NCBI RefSeq assembly: GCF_018842675.1
Contig: NZ_JAGTWO010000004.1
Coordinates: forward strand, 992,001-1,056,000
DNA from: Candidatus Pantoea bituminis
Lineage (GTDB): Bacteria > Pseudomonadota > Gammaproteobacteria > Enterobacterales > Enterobacteriaceae
Length of the DNA: 64,000 nt
Direction of reading: 5' to 3'
This document shows positions 37,228-48,784 of this stretch, piece by piece (the first letter of the stretch is position 1; each line of letters begins with the position of its first letter). The notes under the pieces are model-generated. The model was given only the letters and a program-made list of their open reading frames with translations, searched no databases and had not been told where the DNA came from. Position numbers and translations under genes: made by a program.

Positions 37228-38656
37228 TGGGATGGTCTCTGCCGGAGGTGACTGAAAAAGAACAGGCACCGGTCTGGTCGCCGTGGGTTTGTCTGCTGAT
37301 TATTATCCTGGGTCTTTTCATTGGGTTGCTTGTAGCAGTGTTGAAATCACCATCAACAGGGTTACCTTTGTTGAGCAGCGGGTACTGGTTACCACTGACG
37401 GCTAGGACATTTGCAGGCATTTTTGCAGCTATTGCTATCTACAGCTTCTGGTGGGAAACGCTGGCAATTGGTGTCTGGAACTGGAATGAATGGTGCCGTA
37501 ACACACGTCTGAAGTGGCGCTTACGTGCGCACCAACATCACGTCATTCTTAGCCATGTTTTTATCGCTGCCGATACGGGCTTGTTGTCTCGCCTTGCACA
37601 TACACAGGGAGGAGATAGCGTGGACACGCCGCCTTTAACGTTGTTGCCGGATGCCGCCATCACGCCCGGCATTTCACGTTTTGAGCAGATACTTCGTCAT
37701 CTTATTGCTCAGATAACACCTTCGATTCGGCGGCGATATCCTTCTGGCCTGCTCCAGATTATTGTTCAGACCAATGGCAGCGACAAAGATCGTGAATCTC
37801 AGTCTTTCCATCGTATCTGGACAGCAGGATCCCACCCCTGGAAAGTCGAGATTCATTTTCAGGACGCAGACTCATCCTTTGATGAATGGAATAAATTTGT
37901 CGGGTCCTCAAAGAGAGCAATACTAGTTCTAGCGATGCACTACCGCCAGCCCGACGATGTTCTGCAGGAATTTGCCACTGCGTTATTTTTGATTCCCCCG
38001 TCAATGCTGAATCCTGGTGAACAAAAAAGTACCTTACGGTTATTCCGGGCAATGCCGCTGAATACCAGTGCGCTCACAGCTGAACTCTGTGAGTTGCGCG
38101 ATATGGCTGACCTTCCTGCAGGTAAAAAACATCTTGTCTGGTACAGCGGGTTGTCAGATGCACCGCGGCAGTCAATGAACAGAGTACTAAACGACCTTTC
38201 GATCTCACTTTATGACGGTATTGGCACTGGTGGCGTCATTGATTATGACACTGCATGCGCCCGCTATGGCTGTCTTGCCAGTTGGGCCATGGTGGGGGCT
38301 GCTGCTGAAATGGCCGAATATGGACCCGCCTGCCAGTGGTTGTTGCTGGAAGACGAACATGATGCATGGGCTGTTACGCTTGGAAATGCCGCTCCCGTGG
38401 TTGGGCAAGATCATTTCGTTATCCCGCCCCCTTTTCCGGGGGCTCTATTCTGATGGCATTGCTGCTTAATATCGGACTGTACAGCCAGATAAGTCGCTAT
38501 TTCCCTTCAATGGCATTTTCTTGGTCGGGGATCACTCTCTTGTTGTTGTCACTGGTTGTAACATTACCCGGGATCGCCTTTTTGCTGCGACGTGTTACAG
38601 CCCGTCTCCAGCGCCCCTTATTTATTAGGGCTGCACGACAGTCCGGAAAGGAATAA
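37227..38656 (+). CDS. T6SS-associated membrane protein upstream of tssM (one apparent frameshift)
   Basis: Corrected length 476 aa. I recognise no domain. Membrane helices lie at about 19-40 (WVCLLIIILGLFIGLLVAV), 57-75 (TFAGIFAAIAIYSFWW), 400-425 and 430-450 (ITLLLLSLVVTLPGIAFLL), leaving a large cytosolic or periplasmic middle domain with no visible catalytic motif. The frame breaks at G-run 38438-38442; one added G joins PPPFPGGSILMALLLNIG. Proteins of similar shape stand before tssM in other enterobacterial clusters, so a role in assembling the membrane complex is plausible. It overlaps the PAAR stop by one base. Confidence 0.7.
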
Positions 38657-38661
38657 CCGGC

Positions 38662-41600
38662 ATGAAAAAGTCCTCAAATCTCCTAGGGGTGGGACTCCTG
38701 ATCCTGCTCGTTCTGCTTCTGGTGCTCTTTGCTCTGGCACAGACAACGCAGTCACCATCCGGAGGCGATGAAAATATGTTCTGGTACGTGGTGGCATTCT
38801 TTGTAGCCCTGACAGCGCTGTTGTGCACCCTTATCTTCTTTACGTTGTCCCGACAAAAAAATCCATCTCCTATCACGCCTGACGACGAGATCAACAAAAA
38901 TGAAGAGCAAACGACGGATCCATATGATTTTTCAGCGCTTAATAAATATCTCAGAAGACGTTACTCTCTGTTCTGGCGACGTAAGGTGCAGTTGTTGCTG
39001 GTCAGCGGTGAAGATGCGGCGATCGAACAGCTGGTTCCTGGTCTGCAACAGCAGCAGTGGCTTGAAGGAAACCGTACCATACTTATCTACGGCGGCAACT
39101 TGAATGCAGAGCCTGACCGTGGAAAATACGCCGCCCTGCGTAAACTGCGTCGTGGACGTCCACTCGACGGGATTGTCCGTGTCATGCCACAGTCACTTAA
39201 CCTCACACCTCAGATTAGTGATAACGATTTACGCGGACTCGAAAAAATTAGCGAACAGCTCCGTTATTCCGCACCGGTGTGGCTGTGGCAACTGTGCGAC
39301 AGCGACTGGTCGCAGGCAAAGCGCCCTGAGCAAACCGTGGGCGCAAGCTTTCCACTGCGCGCAAAAGAAGATGATGTTATCCGCCAGCTAGAACTGATGC
39401 TGCCGACCCTGCGGACGCAGGGGTGAGTCAGATCGCGGAAAACAACAGTCACGACTTTCTACTGCGCCTGGGCCAGCACCTGAAAGATGGCGGTATCGCC
39501 CGCTGGACGCAGCAACTGGTACCATGGCTGTCTGTCTCACAGCAACGCGTTCCGCTGCGAGGCCTGATGTTCAGCCTGCCGGAGAATCAACCCGCCGCTA
39601 TCGCAGGAGAAACAGCCGGTGCTGCACCTGCCGACGCTGAGAAATATATCCCCGAACCACAACGCCATGCGCTGACCCTGCCGGTGACCTGGCAGGGAAT
39701 CGTTGATGACTGTACCCGCGTGCGTGGCCGCCGTGTCGGTATGGCGTGGGAACAGACGCTTGCCTGGACGCTGATGGCTATTATCGGTGTCTGGGGGCGG
39801 GGACGCTGCTGTCGTTTGCAGTCAACCGCCTGCAGATTGTCTCTGTGTCGGAGCAGGCGCATGCTCTGGTGAAGCATCCTTCCGTATCGGATGACCAGCT
39901 GACGGCTCTGCATACGCTGCGTAATGACGCCGGCCGCCTGCAGCACCGTATTCAGGAAGGCGCGCCCTGGTATCAGCGCTTCGGCCTGGACCATAACCAG
40001 CAGCTGCTCGACGCGATGCTGCCCTGGTACGGTGTGGCGAACAACCGCCTGATTCGTGATCCGGCAAATGAAGCGCTTACGCAGAAGCTCAGCGCGCTGG
40101 CGAACTCAGCCCCTAATGGTGACCAGCGCGCAGCGCTTGCGAAACCCGGTTATGACCAGCTGAAGGCCTGGCTGATGATGGCCCGTCCGGATAAAGCCGA
40201 CGGCGCGTATTACGCCCAGACCATGAAAGCCGTGCAGCCGACGCGGATGGGCATTTCAACCGGCCTGTGGCAAAGCCTGACGCCGGATTTGTGGGCCTTC
40301 TACATCACCGAACTGCCTGAGCAACCACAGTGGAAAATCACGCCGGATGCGCAGCTGGTGAGCCAGAGTCGCCAGCTGCTGTTGCAGCAAATTGGACGGC
40401 GTAACGCCGAAAGCACCCTGTATGAGAACATGCTCAAATCCGTGCGTCGTAACTTTGCCGATGTGTCTCTGGAAGACATGACCAGCGGTACCGATGCGCG
40501 GCGACTGTTCACCACCGGGGAAGTGGTGCCGGGCATGTTTACCCGCCAGGCGTGGGAAGGGGGTATTCAACAGGCTATCGAAAAGGCCGCAAATTCCCGC
40601 CGGGATGAAATTGACTGGGTGCTGAGTGACAGCCGAAAAGCCGTTTCCTCAGACCTGTCGCCGGAAGCACTGAAAGCACGTCTGACGCAACGTTACTTCA
40701 CCGACTTTGCCGGCAGCTGGCTGAGCTTCCTCAACAGCCTGCACTGGAATCCGGCAAACAACATTGCAGATGTGACCGACCAGCTGACGCTGATGAGTGA
40801 TGTCCGTCAGTCGCCACTGATTGCCCTGATGAACACCATCGCCTGGCAGGGGCAGACCGGCCAGCAAAGCGAAGGCCTTTCGGATTCCATCATCAAATCG
40901 GCTAAAGACCTCGTAGGCGGAAAAGATAAACCTGCTATTGACCAGTCTGCGTCAGGGCCGCAGGGGCCGCTCGATGAAACCTTTGGCCCGCTGCTGGCGC
41001 CGATGGGGAAAAACAATGGCAGCAACGTCATGTCGGCTGACACTTCACTGAGCCTGCAGACGTATCTGACCCGCATTACCCGCGTGCGTCTGCGTCTGCA
41101 GCAGGTGGCCAGTGCCTCTGATCCGCAGGAGATGATGCAGACCCTGGCACAGACCGTATTCCAGGGCAAAAGCGTAGACCTCACCGACACCCAACAGTAT
41201 GGCAGCCTCATTTCGGCAAGCCTTGGCGAAGAGTGGAGCGGTTTTGGCAGCACGATGTTTGTGCAGCCGCTGACCCAGGCCTGGGAGACCGTGCTTCAGC
41301 CGTCGGCAGCCAGCCTGAATGATAAATGGAGCCGCTCCGTGGTTGCGAACTGGCACACCGCCTTTGACGGGCGCTTCCCGTTTGCGACCAGTAAAAGCGA
41401 TGCTTCTCTACCAATGCTGGCCGAGTTCGTGCGCAAGGACAGCGGACGTATTGAGCGCTTCCTGACGACAGAGCTCAGCGGTGTGCTGCACAAAGAGGGC
41501 AGCCAGTGGGTACCGGATAAGGTCAACAGCCAGGGGCTGAGCTTTAACCCGACCTTCCTGCGGGCGATAAACCAGCTGAGCCAGCTGTCGGACATTCTGT

Positions 41601-42079
41601 TCACCGATGGCGGCCAGGGCATCAGCTTTGAGCTGCAGGCGCGGCCTGTACCGCAGGTGGTGGAAACTCAGCTGACCATCGATGGCCAGCAGCTGCGCTA
41701 TTTCAATCAGATGGCCGACTGGCAGAGCTTCCGCTGGCCGGGAGAGACTTACAAACCGGGTACCATGCTGACCTGGACCACCGTCAACGCCGGGGCGCGC
41801 CTGTTCGGGGATTACAGCGGCTCCTGGGGCTTTATTCGCTGGCTGGACCAGGGCAAACGCCAGCAGCTTGACCGCAGCCAGTGGATGATGAGCTTCACCG
41901 CGCCTGATGGTCGTACTATGCAGTGGGTCCTGCGTTCACAACTCGGAAAAGGACCGCTGGCTCTGCTGGACCTGCGCGGCTTCACGCTGCCGGATCAGAT
42001 ATTCAGTGTCGACAGCGCAGCCACGGCTCAGGCGCTGATGGCCAGCACCGGAAACAGTGACATGGATGGAGTCGAATAA
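38662..42079 (+). CDS. tssM: TssM (IcmF) membrane-complex protein (two apparent frameshifts)
   Basis: Large inner-membrane protein spanning the periplasm between TssL and TssJ. Corrected length is about 1139 aa. Two N-terminal helices (about 8-28 and 40-62), then a cytosolic region (FWRRKVQLLLVSGEDAAIEQ, RKLRRGRPLDGIVRVM), a third helix (AWTLMAIIGVWGAGTLL) and a long periplasmic part with the IcmF-related region and C-terminal beta domain (QLSDILFTDGGQGISFEL, WPGETYKPGTMLTW, GSWGFIRWLDQG). Frames break at G-runs 39420-39423 and 39793-39797, one base short each. It lacks a clear Walker A motif in the cytosolic part. It overlaps the tssA start. Confidence 0.93.
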
Positions 42080-43680
42080 TGAGCACACTGCAGAATCTGG
42101 TCGTGGCCTGTCATGATGATGACACGCAGCTGCGGCAACAGGCGCAGACACGCACGGAAAACTGGCTGCCCTGGCTTGCACCGGTAAGTGACGTCAGTCC
42201 GACCGGAGAAGATCCCGGCTATGACGATGATTTTCAGCGTATTCGGGAGGAGGTCAATAAGCTTTCTGGCATCGATACCGGGCTGATTTGCACGCTTGCC
42301 GAAAAACTGCTGACCACCACAGCCAAAGATATCCGGGTTGCCACCTATTACTGCTGGGCGCGTCTGCACCGGGACGGGGAAGTCGGCTTTGCTGAAGGGC
42401 TTGAACTGCTGGCGGGATTGGTACAGCGCTATGGAATACAGCTTCATCCTCAGCGCGAGCGGAGCCGTAAACCGGCGCTGGAGTGGCTCGCAGGCTCCCG
42501 TGTGCTGGACAGCCTGTCACTCTGGCCGGAAGTGGTACGCGACGATGCACTGCGCACTGCCGGTGCGCTGCTGCTTATTCGCGACAGTCTGGAGGCCGAG
42601 CCGGAAGCGTCACGCCCAGAACTGAATGCCCTGTACAGCGCGCTGGAATCTCGCCTGATGAAGGCGGGTGGTGTGGATGCTGTGGTACCGCAGAACGCCG
42701 GAAACAAGGCACAGACACAGACCCCCACGCATACTCCCGAGTCTGACGCGCCGGTCCTGAGCCGCATTACCTCCGGTCAGGATTTGCTGGCCCAGGCCCG
42801 TACACTGACGGAATATCTGCGTGAGCAGCCCGATGGCTGGCTTGCCGCTCACCGGCTGATGAAAAGCCTGCGTCATGACACGTTGCACAGTATTCCTGCC
42901 CCGGATGCACAGGGGAAAACCCGAATCGAACCGCCCCGTACAGACCAGCGGGCGATGCTTAAACGCCTGTATCTGCAGCAGAGCTGGTCCGAAATTATGG
43001 AGCAGGCAGACAGCGCCTTTTCGCGTGGTGCCAACCACCTCTGGCTGGATTTGCAGTGGTATATCCACCAGGCCTTGATGAAATCGGGGCAGGATGTGCT
43101 GGCTGATATCATCGCCGCCGACCTGAAAGGGCTGCTGTGCCGCCTTACCGGGCTTGAAACCCTGGCCTTTAATGACGGTACGCCGTTTGCCGATGAGGTC
43201 ACGCTGAACTGGATAAATCAGAGCGTGCTGGACGATATGTCAGGCTGGAGGGATGAGCCGATCAGTGCCGTCGGTGAGACGGATAACGATATCCTGGCCC
43301 TCGAGCCTGAAGCGCTGGAGAAAGCGGACACTGACGGTCTGGATGCCACACTTCACTGGCTCCAGACCCGCCCGGGCACTGACACCACAAAAGACAAATG
43401 GCTGCTGCGTCTGCTGATGGCCCGTGTGGCCGAGCAGAAGGGCAAGAATGAACTGGCCCTGCATCTGCTGGGTGAGCTCGATAGTGCCGCACAGTCAATC
43501 ACCCTCACGCAGTGGACACCAGCACTGTTGTTTGAAGTGAAATCGCGCCGCCTCAGACTGCTGCGTATGAAAGCCACACGCAGTGAAACTGATAAATCAC
43601 GGTTACAGCCAGAGATGGACCAGCTTCTGGCGGGTCTGATTGCGCTCGATCCGGCCAGCAGTGCAGTGCTTTGCGGGTAA
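42079..43680 (+). CDS. tssA: TssA (ImpA N-terminal domain) cap/baseplate protein
   Basis: Protein that primes and caps the growing tail (533 aa, intact). The ImpA N-terminal domain shows WLAPVSDVSPTGEDPGYDDD, FQRIREEVNKLSGIDTGLIC and RVATYYCWARLHRDGEVGFA. A Pro/Thr-rich linker near 210-225 (TQTPTHTPESDAP) is followed by a helical C-terminal domain. It starts within the tssM stop (ATAATG overlap) and precedes the second PAAR gene. A second TssA-like gene is found at the island's end. Confidence 0.93.
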   Translation: MSTLQNLVVACHDDDTQLRQQAQTRTENWLPWLAPVSDVSPTGEDPGYDDDFQRIREEVNKLSGIDTGLICTLAEKLLTTTAKDIRVATYYCWARLHRDGEVGFAEGLELLAGLVQRYGIQLHPQRERSRKPALEWLAGSRVLDSLSLWPEVVRDDALRTAGALLLIRDSLEAEPEASRPELNALYSALESRLMKAGGVDAVVPQNAGNKAQTQTPTHTPESDAPVLSRITSGQDLLAQARTLTEYLREQPDGWLAAHRLMKSLRHDTLHSIPAPDAQGKTRIEPPRTDQRAMLKRLYLQQSWSEIMEQADSAFSRGANHLWLDLQWYIHQALMKSGQDVLADIIAADLKGLLCRLTGLETLAFNDGTPFADEVTLNWINQSVLDDMSGWRDEPISAVGETDNDILALEPEALEKADTDGLDATLHWLQTRPGTDTTKDKWLLRLLMARVAEQKGKNELALHLLGELDSAAQSITLTQWTPALLFEVKSRRLRLLRMKATRSETDKSRLQPEMDQLLAGLIALDPASSAVLCG

Positions 43681-43711
43681 CCAGGACTGAATTTAGCGAA
43701 AAGGGAAACGT

Positions 43712-44940
43712 ATGGGAGCTGAAGGCTATTATCTGGTGCAGGGCGACAAAACGAACTGCGGCGGAAAAATTACAACCGGTGCAGAGGATCACACGCTGTT
43801 TGATAAACCAGTTGCCCGGGAGCAGGACAGTGTGACCTGCGGTAAACATGCCGGGCTTTTCAAGATAGCCGGTGGCATCGACAACGATACCATTCACGAC
43901 AGGCGAATGGCCGGAACCCTCGACAGCTACAGTACCTGCCCCTGTAAGGCGAAGTTTATTCCGTCGATGATGGATGATACGTACGAGAAGAGCAGCGGAG
44001 CTTCCGCTGGAGAACCCGCAGCAGGCTTTACAGCCGCTCCGACGCAGACCTCTCCTGAGCTACCTGGTTATCTGACCGGTGAGCAAAAGCCGACATTCCC
44101 GGATAGTAAGTTAAGAGCCATGCTGCAGGCCAACAGCCAGGAAGTTATGCTACTTACCCTCGGCGAAGTATATGAAATACTGTCGTCATGGGGGTTTTAC
44201 AAAAATGGTTGGGTGGATCTGACACAAAGTCAGCCGGGACAGATTGCAGTAAATTATGGCCTGGGTATTAAAGATGCCATTACAACAACCATGCTTATTG
44301 CCGATTTGAAACTGTATGATATTAAATCTACGGTGTACGTAAATAAAAATGGAACTGAGCTCATAAAACTTACTGGATATGCAGGAATACGAAAAATATT
44401 AAACGCGCCTGTATATGCTCTTAAAAATCCCAAGGTCGTCAGCCTGGGAATTGGGAAGTTTGGTGTTAAGAATGCCATTGTTGAAGGCACTGTTATAACA
44501 TTTTATTTCGCTCTCGCGTATCGTACTATTGATTTCATAATGAATGATGATACCAGTCTGGCTGAATTTATAGGCTCGCTGGCAACAGATGTCGTAAAAA
44601 TCGGTATAGCGTCTGCTGTCAGTTGGGGGCCGGAGCCTTATTGACAATGACTCCATTTGTTATTGGTCCGATCGTGGCTGTCGTACTTGTTGGTCTCGGG
44701 GCAAGCATCGCATTGAACGTACTTGACGAGCACTTTAAAGTCACTGATAAGCTCGTTGAATTGATTGAGAATGCACAGCAGGAATTTGTTGATAAAGCTC
44801 GCGAGATCGAGGACGGATTCTGGGATCTTGGAGCTATGTATCTGGATGGGATGCTACGGACAGGGAGAGAGTTCGTGATTGCAGAAACCAGGAAATACCT
44901 GCGTGAAACGCTACAAGAAATTATTCCAATGGATTATTGA
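43712..44940 (+). CDS. PAAR-domain effector with hydrophobic, pore-forming-like C-terminus (one apparent frameshift)
   Basis: Specialised T6SS effector, 409 aa after correction. The N-terminal PAAR domain (1-95: YYLVQGDKTNCGGKITTGAE, SVTCGKHAGLF, TCPCKAKFIP) is followed by a linker and a helical C-terminal region whose composition turns AT-rich at about 44.1 kb. It contains a strong hydrophobic hairpin (VGIASAVSW-GAGALLTMTPFVIG, then PIVAVVLVGLGASIALNVL), like colicin-type pore formers. The frame breaks at G-run 44625-44629; adding one G joins both halves. The toxic mechanism is inferred from hydrophobicity only. The next gene encodes a membrane protein likely to give immunity. Confidence 0.78.
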
Positions 44941-44942
44941 TA

Positions 44943-45368
44943 ATGTATCCTCTTAAACAACGTGTAATTGCATTTTTCGGAGTGATATTCTTCCTGGCTA
45001 TTTCCGTCGGGATTTCATATCTCGGTATTTTTAAGTTGCGTGAATACCTTTCATACCCCGATGTCGTTAACTTCTCTTTTTGGGTAACTTTTGCTGCCGC
45101 ATTTTTATTTTTTTCTCACCGTTATTGGCGATGATTTTTCCTGTTGTTTTTACCGGGAAGCAGATAACCATTGCATCAGGTAAAAAATTACTGAAAACCA
45201 CGTTTATCATCTTAGGGTTAACTGTCTTGGGAATGTTCATCTTTTCAGAAAAATACACAACATCTTTAATGCATAAAGGTTACACAGAATGCCAGGGATC
45301 CCTTCGGGTTGGATGCCTGGCATGGCAAAAAATATGCCATAGAACCGTCCCTTTGTACTCAGCATTGA
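44943..45368 (+). CDS. Putative immunity membrane protein, DUF1240-like (three apparent frameshifts)
   Basis: Corrected product of 142 aa with three to four transmembrane helices (VIAFFGVIFFLAISVGISYL; FSFWVTFAAAFLFFFSPLLA; TTFIILGLTVLGMFIFSEKY) and the C-terminal motif GIPSGWMPGMAKKYAIEPSL preceded by GYTEC, which resembles DUF1240 membrane proteins. Breaks: T-run 45108-45114, CC at 45292-45293 and A-run 45327-45332, each one base short. It begins three bases after the toxin gene's stop, the usual place for an immunity gene, and shares its AT-rich composition. Family assignment is from memory of the motif. Confidence 0.6.
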
Positions 45369-45399
45369 TGGTTCTCTTTTCTCTATGATTACCCGTGCC

Positions 45400-45417
45400 A
45401 GACTCCCGGAGTCTGCT
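45400..45417. other. Hairpin before tssF
   Basis: Stem CAGACTCC/GGAGTCTG (45401-45408 and 45410-45417) between the immunity gene and tssF. No T-run of note follows, so it may attenuate rather than end transcription. Confidence 0.35.
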
Positions 45418-45458
45418 TCAGTGTTTAACACGCAGCAATTTACTAAGCAGAAATAAAT

Positions 45459-47212
45459 ATGGATGATTTAACCCTGCGTTATTATGACGCTGAAATGCGC
45501 TATCTGCTGGAAGCCGGCGAAGAGTTTGCCCGCGCTCACCCGGAGCAGGCGGCAATGCTCAATCTCGACAAAGCGGGCGCACGCGACCCGTACGTGGAGC
45601 GCCTGTTCGAGGGCTTTGCCTTCCTGATGGGGCGGCTGCGTGAAAAGCTCGATGACGACCTGCCTGAACTGACCGAAGGGCTGGTCAGCCTGCTGTGGCC
45701 GCATTACCTGCGTACAATTCCGTCAATGTCGGTGGTGGAGTTCACACCCGACTGGCGTGAGATGAAAGAGCAGATGCGCATCGTCAAAGGTTTCGAGGTG
45801 AACTCGCGGCCGATCGGTGAGAAAGGCACGCGCTGCCGGTACACCACCACTAAAGAGATTACCTTGCAGCCGTTGTCGCTGGAGCACGCCCGCCTGTCGA
45901 CTGACCCTGACGGGCGTTCGGTTATCAGCCTGCGCTTTAACTGCAGCAAGCTTGCGGACTGGAGCCGTATCGATCTCAGCCATATTCCGTTTTATTTCAC
46001 TGCCGATGCACCGCTGGCCTGTGCGATGCATGAAGCCTTTACCATGAACACTGCGCGTCTCTTGCTGCGGATGCCGGGTGACATGGACAGAAGACCGCTG
46101 GACGGATATTTCACTGCGCTGGGCTTTGGTGATGACGATGACCTGTGGCCGAAGGGAAGCAGCAGCTTTAGCGGCTATCAGCTGCTGCTGGAGTACTTCA
46201 CCTTCCGTGAGAAATTCATGTTCACGGGGTTGCGTGGGCTGGAGACCGTGACCTTTCCGGCTGAGCTCCCTGGTTTGAAATCGACGTGGTCCTGGCGGAA
46301 CGCTGGGAGCATGACTTCAGTTTTACCGGGAAACATCTGCGCCTGAACTGCGTGCCGGTGATTAACCTGTTCCCGTTAGAGTCCGACCCGCTAACGCTCA
46401 ACTCGCTGCAGACCGAGTATGTGCTGCGTCCGATGCGGGTACAGGATGGCCATACCGAGATTTATGCCGTGGACTCGGTAATGTCATCAAGCCAGCATAC
46501 TTACGTGCCATTCTCAAGCTTCCGCCACAAAGGCGGGATGATGCGTCATGAAGCCCCGGAGTATTACTACCACACCCGCGTGCGCCGTGGCCCGTCCGGG
46601 CTGCATAACACCTGGCTGATACTCGGAGGAGAAGCCTTTGATAATCACACCGTCCCGGAAGATGAAAGCCTGTCGCTGACGCTCACCGGCACCAATGGTC
46701 AGCTTCCACGGCGCGCGCTGCAAAGTACCGTTCTCGATACGGTGATGAAAACCACCTCAGCCAGTATTGCCGTGCGTAACCTTTGCGCCCCGACGCTGCC
46801 CTGTTATCCGCCCGCGCAGGACCGTTTTCACTGGCGCGTGCTGAGTCACCTCGGCAGCGGTTTTCTGTCGATGATGGACAACGCCGACGTGCTGCGCGGC
46901 ACCCTGGCGTTGTATGAGTGGACGGACAGCGAGATGAATCGTCGTCGCCTGGAGGCCATTATCGAGGTGAAGCACAGTGAAACCGAGCGTTTTGAGCAGG
47001 GCTATCTGGTGCGCGGCGTGCAGATTGAGGTGACGCTGGACAGTTACGGCTTTGCCGGGCGTGGCGACATCTGCCTGTTTGGCGAGATGCTGAGCCGCTT
47101 CTTCGCGCTCTACACCGATATCTATCTGTTTAACCGCCTGATTATCATCCTGCAACCGACCGGAGAGCGCCTGGAATGGGAAGAGAAGCAAAACCGCCGC
47201 ATTCCCGGCTGA
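45459..47212 (+). CDS. tssF: TssF baseplate protein (one apparent frameshift)
   Basis: Baseplate wedge subunit. Corrected length 584 aa, the family size. It begins DDLTLRYYDAEMRYLLEAG, the standard TssF start, with FEGFAFLMGRLREKLDDDLP and EGLVSLLWPHYLRTIPSMSV. The frame breaks at CCC 46268-46270; one C restores FPAELPWFEIDVVLAERWE. Later segments VINLFPLESDPLTL, YYYHTRVRRGPSGLHNTWL and CLFGEMLSRFFALYTDIYLF are typical. It overlaps tssG by 37 bases. Confidence 0.93.
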
Positions 47213-48261
47213 CCCCGCGACTGGAAGCCGACCTTCACCGCATCAACTTTTACCGTTTCTGCCAGCTGCTGGAGAAACTGAATCTGGACCGGCCGCTGAT
47301 GGGCTCAACCAGCCATCCCGGTGACGACCCGGTGCGCTTTGTGCCGCATCCCGGGATGGGCTTTCCGGCGAGCGAACTCAAAGCCGTTGAGTATGACGAA
47401 GAGGATGACAGTAAACCACCGCTCATCCGCGCCACGTTTATGGGGATGTACGGCGTTGATTCGCCGCTGCCGACCGCCTATCTCGACGATATCACCCAGC
47501 GCCGGGAAGGGCATGAGGCGCTTCAGGGTTTTCTGGATATCTTCAGTCATCGCATCCTGACGCAGTTTTACCGTATCTGGAGGAAATACTCCTACCCGGC
47601 CACATTCGAGACCGGCGGGACCGACAGAATCTCGCAGTCGTTGCTGGGCCTGGTGGGACTGGGTATTCCCGGTACGGCAAACCATATTGCCACCCCGGTA
47701 TCCCGATTTCTGGCGCTGCTGGGTGTGCTGCAGCAACCGGGCAAAACCCAGGAGGGGATGCAGGCAATGGTGAGCCTGCTGGCGTCTGACACCACGGTGA
47801 AGGTCAGCCCGTACTGCCTGCGGCCGGTGGAGGTCAGTCGGCCTCTGGGCTTTTACGACGATGAAGATTTCCTGCTTGATGGCAATACACCGCTGGGTGA
47901 CGAAGCGATGGATGCTGGCAGCCAACTGCTGATTGCGCTCACAACAGATAACGAACAGGAAGCGCAGGGCTGGAAGCCGGACGGTCTGCTGTATCAGGAC
48001 TTTCTGGTGATGCTGCGGGTTTATCTCGGGTGGCGCTTTAAGGCAAAAATTACCCTGACCACCCAGACCTGCCTGCTGGCGGTCCCTCTACTGGGCGAGA
48101 GACCTTTCTGGCTCGGCATGAATGGGGTACTGGGCGCGGAGGAAGAAGCGCTTTCTGATGATATTCCGCAGACCTTTACGACGGAACTGGGCTATTACAC
48201 CGGCCTGCACCCCGCAACACCACAACAAGGAAACCGACGTGTTACGTACAAGTTTGATTAA
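47176..48261 (+). CDS. tssG: TssG baseplate protein
   Basis: Second wedge subunit, 361 aa, intact. Family signs are the start LEADLHRINFYRFCQLLEKL, VRFVPHPGMGFPASELKAVE, FMGMYGVDSPLPTAYLDDI, and FLDIFSHRILTQFYRIWRKY. With TssF it forms the wedge on which TssK and TssE assemble. Its end overlaps the tssJ start by 23 bases. Confidence 0.95.
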   Translation: MGREAKPPHSRLTPRLEADLHRINFYRFCQLLEKLNLDRPLMGSTSHPGDDPVRFVPHPGMGFPASELKAVEYDEEDDSKPPLIRATFMGMYGVDSPLPTAYLDDITQRREGHEALQGFLDIFSHRILTQFYRIWRKYSYPATFETGGTDRISQSLLGLVGLGIPGTANHIATPVSRFLALLGVLQQPGKTQEGMQAMVSLLASDTTVKVSPYCLRPVEVSRPLGFYDDEDFLLDGNTPLGDEAMDAGSQLLIALTTDNEQEAQGWKPDGLLYQDFLVMLRVYLGWRFKAKITLTTQTCLLAVPLLGERPFWLGMNGVLGAEEEALSDDIPQTFTTELGYYTGLHPATPQQGNRRVTYKFD

Positions 48262-48784
48262 AATCACATGCTGGCTGCTGCCGGTGCTGGCTTTCAGCCT
48301 GACAGGCTGTGGCGTGACGCAGGGCGTCGCAGATGGCAGCAAATCAGCATTTAACGCCGTGTTCTATAAAAAGATTAAGGTACTGCACCTGGATTTCACC
48401 GCCCGTGAAGCGCTGAACACCGATTCCCGCGAGAGTAACTCGCTGTCTGAGCCGGTGGTTATTCGTGTCTATCAGCTGAAAGACCGCAAAACCTTCGACA
48501 AAACGGTCTACCAGCAGTTGCTGAAAGACGGGGAGGCCATTCTGAAAGCTGACCTGCTGGCGAGCCGTGATGTGGTGATGAAGCCGGGCGGTGATGCGAA
48601 CCTGAATATGCCGATGGAGGCCGATGCACAGTTTGTGGCGGTGGTGGGTCTGTTCCGTCACCCGGATATGGTCGACAACACCTGGAAGCTGGTGATAGGG
48701 CGCGAAGACCTTGACCCGGATAAGCCGCGTATTCTGGAAGCCGGTAACAATCATCTGACACTGCAACCGCTCAAGGACGACTGA
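48239..48784 (+). CDS. tssJ: TssJ outer-membrane lipoprotein
   Basis: Lipoprotein (181 aa) that fixes the TssLM complex to the outer membrane. The GTG at 48239 (MLRTSLIKITCWLLPVLAFS) has an AGGA ribosome site and gives a signal peptide ending in the lipobox LTGC (Cys24). The mature transthyretin-like beta sandwich shows LHLDFTAREALNTDSRES, LSEPVVIRVYQLKDRKTFDK and the L1-2 loop region near KTVYQQLLKDGEAIL. The stop overlaps the tssE start. Confidence 0.94.
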   Translation: MLRTSLIKITCWLLPVLAFSLTGCGVTQGVADGSKSAFNAVFYKKIKVLHLDFTAREALNTDSRESNSLSEPVVIRVYQLKDRKTFDKTVYQQLLKDGEAILKADLLASRDVVMKPGGDANLNMPMEADAQFVAVVGLFRHPDMVDNTWKLVIGREDLDPDKPRILEAGNNHLTLQPLKDD

